Source of the DNA: Gentiana macrophylla
Lineage: Eukaryota > Streptophyta > Magnoliopsida > Gentianales > Gentianaceae
Direction of reading: 5' to 3'
Length of the DNA stretch: 64,000 nt
NCBI GenBank assembly: GCA_026214975.1
Contig: CM047805.1
Span: 5,084,001 to 5,148,000, forward strand
Shown: piece after piece, positions 57,804 to 64,000 of the stretch
How the letters are laid out: every line of letters begins with the position of its first letter
Numbering within the stretch: the stretch's first letter is position 1
Position numbers and translations under genes: made by a program
The notes under the pieces: model-generated
Seen by the model: the letters and a program-made list of their open reading frames with translations, nothing else
What the model was told of the DNA's origin: nothing
Database searches by the model: none

Positions 57804-58393
57804 ATAATAGGCTTAATTCCCATTCCGTTTGTCAAGATTGACATCTGATCTCTAGGTAAACCTTTAGTTAGCGGATCCGCAAGATTCTCCTTTGATTGTA
57901 TATAATCAATGGAAATCACTCCATTAGAGATCAATTGTTTGATGGTATTATGTCTACGACGTATGTGTCGAGACTTACCATTATACATACAGCTTTGTGC
58001 ACGTCCTATAGCCGACATACTATCACAATGTATCCCAAATGGAGGAATTGGCTTAGGCCAACAAGGAATATCCTCTAAGAAATTCCGAAGCCATTCTGCT
58101 TCTTCTCCAGCTTTGTCTAACGCAATAAACTCAGACTCCATAGTGGATCGAGCTATGCATGTTTGTTTTGTTGATTTCCAGGACACTGCACCACCACCAA
58201 TAGTGAATACATATCCACTGGTGGATTTTGAATCTTACGATCGGATATCCGATTTGCATCACAAGTATCCTTCCAATACTGCTGGATATCTTGTATACTG
58301 TATTCCGAGGTTCATTGTATACTTCAAATATCTCAACATCCTGTCAAGAGCTATCCAATGATCCTCACTTGGATTACAAGTGAACTTACTTAA
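57804..58393 (-). pseudogene. copia-C RNase H
   Basis: The minus strand 58186 downward reads [60 protein letters not shown] and [21 protein letters not shown], the RNase H C-terminus. The frame then runs into the solo LTR at 57803. A frameshift near 58235 separates it from SKSTSGYVF and the RT connection. The natural C-terminus after GMGIKPI would be close by. Confidence 0.88.
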
Positions 58394-59150
58394 TTAATTC
58401 ACTGCACAAGCCAAGTCTGGTCTTGTACAATTTGTAATGTACATCAGACTACCAATCACTTGTGAGTATTCCAATTGTCTTACAGGTTCACCTCTATTTT
58501 TGACTAAGTGTTTACTTAAGTCAAGTGGAGTTTTAACAGGACTCTTGTCAAAAGCCTTAAATCTTTTAAGAACAGACTCTACATAGTGAGCCTGTGACAA
58601 CATCAGTCCATTAGATAATTTTGAGATTTTAATCCCAAGTATAACATCAGCAACTCCCATATCCTTCATCTCGAAACTCTTAGTCAACATTCTCTTAGTG
58701 TTCACGATGATCTCATGATCACTACCCATGATTAGCATGTCGTCCACATACAGACACACTATCACGTAGGCCTTAGGTGTTGTCTTTATGTAGACACACT
58801 TACCACATTCATTGATTTTAAAGCCATTTGCCATCATTGTTTGGTCAAATTTCAAGTGCCACTGTTTAGGTGCTTGCTTAAGCCCGTACAGTGATTTCAC
58901 AAGTTTACACACTTTTCTTTCTTGACCTGGAACCACAAACCCTTCAGGTTGTTCCATATAAATTTCTTCTTCCAACTCACCATTTAAGAAAGCTGTTTTA
59001 ACATCCATTTGATGGATTTCCAGGTTAAGCAATGTGACAATGGCAATAAGAATACGTATAGGCGTAATTCGTGAATCTTGGTGAGTATGTATCAAAGTAA
59101 TCTTGGCCTTCCTTTTGTCTGTACCCTTTGGCTACCAACCTGGCCTTTTA
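58394..59150 (-). pseudogene. copia-C reverse transcriptase
   Basis: The minus-strand frame 59095-58394 (233 codons) has HQMDVKTAFLNGELEEEIYM, KSLYGLKQAPKQWHLKFDQ, VIVCLYVDDMLIMGSDHE (catalytic YVDD), FEMKDMGVADVILGIKI and LEYSQVIGSLMYITNCTRPDLACAVN. Upstream, a single nonsense codon (IDK then TAA where copia-B has TAC) at about 59148 and a frameshift near 59090 separate it from the finger domain. Confidence 0.9.
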
Positions 59151-59965
59151 TTTATCAATAGATCCATCAGATTTCATTTTCTTCTTGAAAATCCACTTAC
59201 ATCCAAGTGGTTTATCTCCGGGTGGAAGATCAACCAACTCCCAAGTATGATTTTGTAAGATGGATTCTATTTCACTATTGATAGCCTCTTTCCAGAATGG
59301 TGCTTCTGGAGTGGACATAGCCTCGGCGAATGTCCTTGGATCCTCATCTACCATATAGGTAAGGAAATCAGGACCAAAAGACGTTGAAGTCCTTGTCCTT
59401 TTACTTCTGCGAAGTTCCTCCGTTTCTTGATGATCATTTGATTCATCATTTGTTATTTCATCAGAAGTTCTCTTAGAACTTGAACCTTCTTTCTCCTTGT
59501 CTTTGCAAGGAAAGATCTCCTCAATAAATACAGCATTCCTTGACTCAATTATTGTATTTACATGAACGTCAAGTATGTCTGATTTATGAACCAGAAACCT
59601 ATAGGCACTACTATTATTTACGTAACCAATAAAGATGCAGTCAATTGTTTTTGGCTCAATTTTCACTTGCTTAGGTTTAGGTATTTCTACCTTTGCTAGG
59701 CACCCCCACACTTTAAGAATTTTGTAGTTAGGTTTGTGACCCTTCCACAATTCATAAGGTGTCTCATCCTTTTCTTGGATGGTATTCGGTTTAAAATGAA
59801 GTTCGCGAGAGGATCGCCTCCCCCACAAGTTCGGGGTAATCCCGAACTAATCAACATAGCATTCATCATTTCTTTAAGTGTTACGTTTCTTTCGTTCAAA
59901 GAACACCATTCGACTGTGGCGAATATGGCGCGGTTGTTTGATGAATTATTCCAGATTACGAACAA
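59148..59965 (-). pseudogene. copia-C integrase C-terminus and RT fingers
   Basis: The minus-strand frame 59828-59148 has DETPYELWKGHKPNYKILKVWGC, AKVEIPKPKQVKIEPKT, IFIGYVNNSSAYRFLV, then a Ser/Glu linker and RRSKRTRTSTSFG, AEAMSTPEAPFWKEAINSE and NHTWELVDLPPGDKPLGCKWIF (RT start). 59965-59760 holds the catalytic Glu region (SLNERNVTLKEMMNAMLISSGLP) in another frame. At least two frameshifts lie at 59770-59960. Confidence 0.88.
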
Positions 59966-61791
59966 AATTCATCAAAAGGTGCATCATATTCTCCACCTCG
60001 ATCACTACGAATTACTTTAATTCGTTTGCTAAGTTGATTCTCAACTTCATTTTTATAATGCTTAAAAGCATCCAAGGCCTCATCTTTAGTATGCAATAAA
60101 TACACGTAACAATATTTTGTGCTATCGTCAATAAAAGTTACAAAATACTTTTTACCGCCTCTGGTTTGTACAAATTTTAAATCATAAATATCCGTGTGAA
60201 TTAAATCCAAAGGTTCATTAAATCTTTCAACACTTGGAAATGGCAGTTTAGTCATTTTCGCTTCAATACATGTATGGCATTTTTTATTTGCATCAAATTG
60301 TAGTTTAGGCAATAAATCCAAGTTCATTAATTTTCGAACAGATTTAAAGTTTGCATGACCTAATCTACAATGCCATAAATTAGAACACTCAAGCAAGTAC
60401 ACGGAAGTAGTAGCATTCTTATTAGCATCAACAGAGTTTACAGACTTAGGCACTACGGCCTTAGGAATTACAATCATAATATTAAGTTTAAACATACCAT
60501 CTACACCAAAGCCCATCCCAACAAATTGTCCATTCTTACACAAAGTAAATTTTCCAGAATCAAAAATTAACTTAAAACCATTGTTTACAAGAAGAGAACC
60601 GGATACCAAATTCTTGCGAATATCCGGAACATGAAGCACGTTGTTCAACGTCAAGTGCTTTCCGGATGTCATCTTCAAAAGAATTTTTCCTTGGTCTTCC
60701 ACCTTTGAGGTTGCCGAATTTCCCATAAACAACTGTTCACCATCCACTTTTTGGTATTCAGAAAACATTGCTTTGACAGCACAAACATGGCGTGTAGCAC
60801 CAGTGTCTACAAACCATTCCCGTGGATTTCCAATAGTGTTGCATTCAGATATAATTGCTGACAGGTTCATTTCATTAACCGCATCTGTCACGATCTCAGC
60901 AGCATTAACCTGATGGTTGTGCTTTGGCTTTCGGCATTTAGCACTTCTATGTCCCTGCTTGCCACAATTGTAACAATTGCCTTTGAAGCGCTTGTCCTCT
61001 TTCTTTTCACTTTTTCCCTTGGAACTTGATGCACCACCGGCATTGAACTTTCGTTTCTTGCCTTTATTTGCACCCGAACTGGTCCCCACCATATGTGCTT
61101 TGGACTGTCCAATTTGCCCACCTCTGTCTAATTGCCTGTTATTTTCTTCAACACGCAACTTAACCACAAGTTTATTCATAGTTATCTCTTCATTTTTATG
61201 CTTCAGATAATTTTTAAAATCCTTCCACGACGGTGGAAGTTTACCTATTATCGCAGCAACTTGGAAAGGTTCATTTATAACCAATCCTTCTTCATGACAT
61301 TCAGAGATAATCACCTGTAACTCTTCCATCTGACTCACGACAGTTTTGAATTCCACCATTTTGTAATCCATAAATCTGTCAACAATATATTTCCTTTTGC
61401 CTGCATCCTCTGTCTTGTATTTCATCTCGAGTGCCTGCCATAAATCTTTAGCACTTTTGTACATAGAATAAACACTATACAATGTGTTATCAAGACAATT
61501 AAGGATATAGTTTTTGCAAAGAAAATCAGAATGCTTCCAAGCATCCAACGCAGTTACGGATGCTTTGTTGTTCTCCCCCTCTTGTATTTCAGGAGGATCC
61601 TCGGTTAGCCATTTTGCTAAACACAAAGTAGTCAGATAGAACAGCATTTTCTGGTGCCACCTTTTGAAATTCTGTCCGTTGAATTTCTCGGGCTTTTCGT
61701 GGTGTGAAGAACTTGTGCCTTGCACCGGTGCAACAATAGGATGCACCACATTCAGAGGTAAAGAGCTTGTGCCTTCAAACGTTCCTTCCAT
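59956..61791 (-). CDS. copia-C GAG-protease-integrase polyprotein, N-terminal 611 codons intact
   Basis: Starts at ATG 61789-61791. Capsid-type GAG spans about residues 30-215 (EKFNGQNFKRWHQKM, FMDYKMVEFKTVVSQMEELQV, LPPSWKDFKNYLKHK). A basic stretch precedes a CCHC zinc knuckle CYNCGKQGHRSAKC at 273-286. The protease has FVDTGATRHV near 327-336 (catalytic DTGA). GAG-pre-integrase has LWHCRLGHANF and CHTCIEAK near 472-511. The integrase core has HTDIYDL (first Asp, near 533-539) and IRSDRGGEY (second Asp, near 595-602). The frame ends at DEFCS after a frameshift, before the catalytic Glu. It could yield GAG and protease, but not a full Pol. Confidence 0.92.
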   Translation of the reverse strand: MEGTFEGTSSLPLNVVHPIVAPVQGTSSSHHEKPEKFNGQNFKRWHQKMLFYLTTLCLAKWLTEDPPEIQEGENNKASVTALDAWKHSDFLCKNYILNCLDNTLYSVYSMYKSAKDLWQALEMKYKTEDAGKRKYIVDRFMDYKMVEFKTVVSQMEELQVIISECHEEGLVINEPFQVAAIIGKLPPSWKDFKNYLKHKNEEITMNKLVVKLRVEENNRQLDRGGQIGQSKAHMVGTSSGANKGKKRKFNAGGASSSKGKSEKKEDKRFKGNCYNCGKQGHRSAKCRKPKHNHQVNAAEIVTDAVNEMNLSAIISECNTIGNPREWFVDTGATRHVCAVKAMFSEYQKVDGEQLFMGNSATSKVEDQGKILLKMTSGKHLTLNNVLHVPDIRKNLVSGSLLVNNGFKLIFDSGKFTLCKNGQFVGMGFGVDGMFKLNIMIVIPKAVVPKSVNSVDANKNATTSVYLLECSNLWHCRLGHANFKSVRKLMNLDLLPKLQFDANKKCHTCIEAKMTKLPFPSVERFNEPLDLIHTDIYDLKFVQTRGGKKYFVTFIDDSTKYCYVYLLHTKDEALDAFKHYKNEVENQLSKRIKVIRSDRGGEYDAPFDEFCS

Positions 61792-62206
61792 TTCTGTTCA
61801 ATGACAGAAGATCAACAATTAAAAGTTGCAAAACAAAGTTTGTAGTGCACACTTTTCAACAATGGAGTGTATGTCAATTTTAAAAATTCACAGACCAAAT
61901 ACTCAAGTAAAATGAATGGATTCACAAACTACAAGATGTAACGAATAACTTTGATTCTTTAAGTTTTCAGAAACGGTGTAGTAATTACAAAGTATTTTTC
62001 AATACAAAACAAGATATTTAGTCGTGACATTTCCGGTAATTTGTAAAATATTTTTCTGGTCATAACACGTTGCAGATTTTTGTTTCTACCATTTTAGCAG
62101 AAAGTTTACATGATATGTTTCTACAAAAGTTGCAGAGATTTACAACAAGTAGTAGATGAGAAACTACAACAATTTTGACAAACTAAATACACAGATTAAC
62201 GGATAG
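61792..62206 (-). other. copia-C leader
   Basis: About 415 bp untranslated leader between the post-LTR site and the GAG ATG. AT-rich, with no upstream frame of note. Confidence 0.6.
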
Positions 62207-62222
62207 AATTATGTCTTAAGAT
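62207..62222 (-). promoter_or_regulatory. copia-C post-LTR priming site candidate, self-complementary
   Basis: Directly after the 5' LTR the sense strand reads ATCTTAAGACATAATT. The 14 nt CTTAAGACATAATT (62207-62220) are the perfect reverse complement of AATTATGTCTTAAG in the LTR (62433-62446). No tRNA-iMet-type TGGTATCAGAGC occurs here. Confidence 0.7.
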
Positions 62223-63416
62223 TGTTAGAAATATATTATAGAAGTGTATTTGTTTGCTAAATTTCTGAGATGACCAAGATGCAATTTGTAGAAACATGAA
62301 TATAATGATGAACACATAGCACGAAACTTTATTCATATTTTCATAGCACTACAACACATAGAAAAAAGAATGCAGAAAGCAAAATGTAAATACGAAAAAT
62401 TATTGTGACTGAGGCGAGTTTAGAACTCTGTCCTTAAGACATAATTGCCCCGCCTATGGTGCACACGGTTTATAGCAATACATCTCCCAAGATACAACAG
62501 TCTAGCTTTCCGGGTTCTTAGAACTCTGTCCTTAAGACATAATTGCCCCGCCTATGGTGCACACAGTTTATAGCAATACATCTCCCAAGATACAACAGTC
62601 TACCTTTCCAGGTTCTTGCACTAGAATGAGGAAAGCAACGAACTAATTGAGCCTTTGGTTATCTCTGACAATGCAGTGTTTTAGTGTTTGTTTTTGCAGA
62701 GTAACGGTATGATTAATGTTGTGTTTTCTGTCTCTTTTTTTTCATTCAGGGATGTGTTTCCTTTTATAGGCAAAAATAATGTAGAGTAGTGTCCTTTGAG
62801 AAATGGAAGTTAGGGAGATCTTCGAATAGTCAGGCATCTTGGCCGAACTGATGCCATTTTCGTTGCTGCTCTTGGCCGAACTGATGCCATTTCCGAAATG
62901 ATGCATTGTTCCACTGTTGCATTTTTCAGAATTAAATGTTGAGCTGGTCCAAAAAATTAATATTGGGCCAAGCCAAGCCCAAAAGCCCGAGCCCGAGCCG
63001 AGCCGGCCGGACGGCGGCGGCGGCGGCGGCGGCGCGCGCGTGTGAACCAACAAGCATCTAAGTCCTCCCTCCTTCACAAAATTCTCTTGCTCCTTGGGGC
63101 TTGACCTTCTATGAAACTCTCCCACTTATATAGTGAGCAACTTTAGTTTCATTTCCTATGTGGGATAAATGGAACACACTTCCATTATAACACCCACATA
63201 AATTACTCTACCTTTAGGCATTGATTTCTCATTCACCCGATATCGGAATCGAGTGATTCAAAAGCCTAACATCAACTACTATCTTAGTAGTTTCCAATAA
63301 TAATTTTAGCCCCTGGAAATTCATTCCATAAGTCATTCAAAATTGAGCCTTAAGTGGACTGTCCGCCACTTACACTTAGACCCGGTTTGAGCTAAATAAT
63401 CATTAAAGTTCCAGCA
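62223..63416 (-). repeat. copia-C 5' LTR
   Basis: 1194 bp, about 99 bp longer than the 3' LTR because of an internal tandem duplication. Sense TATA box near 62759-62769. The sense start reads TGCTGGAACTTT instead of TGTTGGAAC. The CGG-repeat near 63011-63035 is longer than in the 3' LTR. Confidence 0.94.
62421..62616. repeat. Tandem duplication of 98 bp in the copia-C 5' LTR
   Basis: Units 62421-62518 and 62519-62616 both start TAGAACTCTGTCCTTAAG and differ by only a few bases. The 3' LTR has one unit. Each unit contains the CTTAAGACATAATT self-complementarity site (62433-62446 and 62530-62543). Confidence 0.92.
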
Positions 63417-64000
63417 ATATAGACCGTCGCAGATATGAAGAACGCAACCCATAATTCTGTGTTTCATATTAATGAATCGAATAATAAAGATTAAGGTTCG
63501 TTTAATTAATTCATAATTGATTAAATGCAAGCATAATCTAGATCTATCACAAGAACAATCATGAATCTAAGAAGGAAATAAAACATTGGAATAGATATTA
63601 CCCATAACGAAGAACATATCTACTCTTCAATTCTCTCTCCCTCCGGCGATTTGAATCGATCCATGATGATTGTAAACCAAGCACAATTCAATAATGAAAG
63701 ACTCATGACTTATTTGCAAGACGGAAAGAAGAAAATAAAAGAAGATTTTATTCCCAAAAGACTACATTGTATCTAATTGGTGAATAGATCTATGAATGAA
63801 TGAGAGAATGAATGGAATGGATGAAGAATACAATTTCGTAGCTCTGAATGGCCTTATATAGGTGTATAAACCGACTTAGGGGTACACCCAATGCTTGGAG
63901 GACAAGAAAACATGTTTCTGGAAGATTCTGGGGCTCGGTAAATCGAGGGTAACTCCCGGTAAACCAAGGGTGTTTTTGTCTTTTTCTTCCTGCCGACTTA
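63417..64000 (-). mobile_element. gypsy-D LTR, right part
   Basis: Starts with the ATATA duplication and continues the gypsy-D LTR from 54289. The sense TATA box CCTATATAAGG is near 63852-63862, placed as in gypsy-B. The repeated phrase CTCGGTAAATCGAGGG / CCCGGTAAACCAAGGG near 63933-63970 corresponds to the CGGTCGACCGA phrases of gypsy-B. It runs past the window edge. Confidence 0.72.

Larger units (their letters stand above)
54290..63416 (-). mobile_element. copia-C: Ty1/copia retrotransposon, complete, with nested solo LTR
   Basis: 9.1 kb with LTRs 54290-55384 and 62223-63416 and TSD ATATA (54285-54289 and 63417-63421). The minus-strand order is leader, GAG, PR, INT, RT, RNase H, PPT. GAG-PR-INT is one intact 611-codon frame, and the rest is broken. 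Same lineage as copia-B by PPT, leader signal and protein motifs. Confidence 0.94.

Overview
This is nuclear DNA of a flowering plant, probably a eudicot. It is AT-rich and carries plant-type Ty1/copia and Ty3/gypsy (Athila-like) LTR retrotransposons, SIRE-type LTRs with a GGGGGGTGAAT end, Stowaway-like MITEs, a Mutator-type element, a plastid DNA insertion (ycf2 + atpH) and a broken 2-oxoglutarate dioxygenase gene. I see no intact host gene, rRNA, functional tRNA or CRISPR array. Nearly every long open frame is a piece of retrotransposon protein broken by stops and frameshifts.

Layout. 1-16153 is copy 1 of a duplicated block: MITE, LINE-like fragment, copia-A (minus strand), then a SIRE LTR inserted in copia-A. 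Gypsy-A (1255-12557, plus strand, TSD ACAGG) sits inside this copia-A. At 16153 the SIRE LTR is joined abruptly to a 2-oxoglutarate dioxygenase pseudogene (minus strand, 16154-18410), whose first exon is split by a solo LTR (16347-18166, TSD TTTTT). Forty-five bases upstream of that gene's ATG lies copia-B (18456-26370, minus), whose reverse transcriptase is split by a SIRE-type solo LTR (20784-22477, TSD TTGGT).

26371-33035 is the least retroelement-rich part: MITEs, a 1465-bp Mutator-type foldback element (28179-29643, 9-bp TSD TTATTTAAT) with a tRNA-like module in both arms, and a GC-rich stretch with a minisatellite and possible exon debris.

33035-49500 is copy 2 of the block. Its copia-A carries a plastid insertion (35505-36195) and a different nested element, gypsy-B (36265-46865, minus, TSD AATAC). 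Here the SIRE LTR is complete (48018-49833) and is followed by SIRE internal DNA with a decayed 3' extra ORF that has its own promoter-like sequence (to 53646). From 53647 to the window end runs an Athila-like LTR (gypsy-D, minus), interrupted by copia-C (54290-63416, minus, TSD ATATA). Copia-C holds an intact 611-codon GAG-PR-INT frame and a nested gypsy-type solo LTR (55950-57803).

The strongest novel signal is in copia-B and copia-C. The sequence directly after each 5' LTR is not a canonical tRNA-iMet site. It is a perfect 14-15 nt complement of a site inside the element's own LTR, and the two elements differ in matching ways on both arms. This suggests self-primed reverse transcription or a conserved long-range leader stem.
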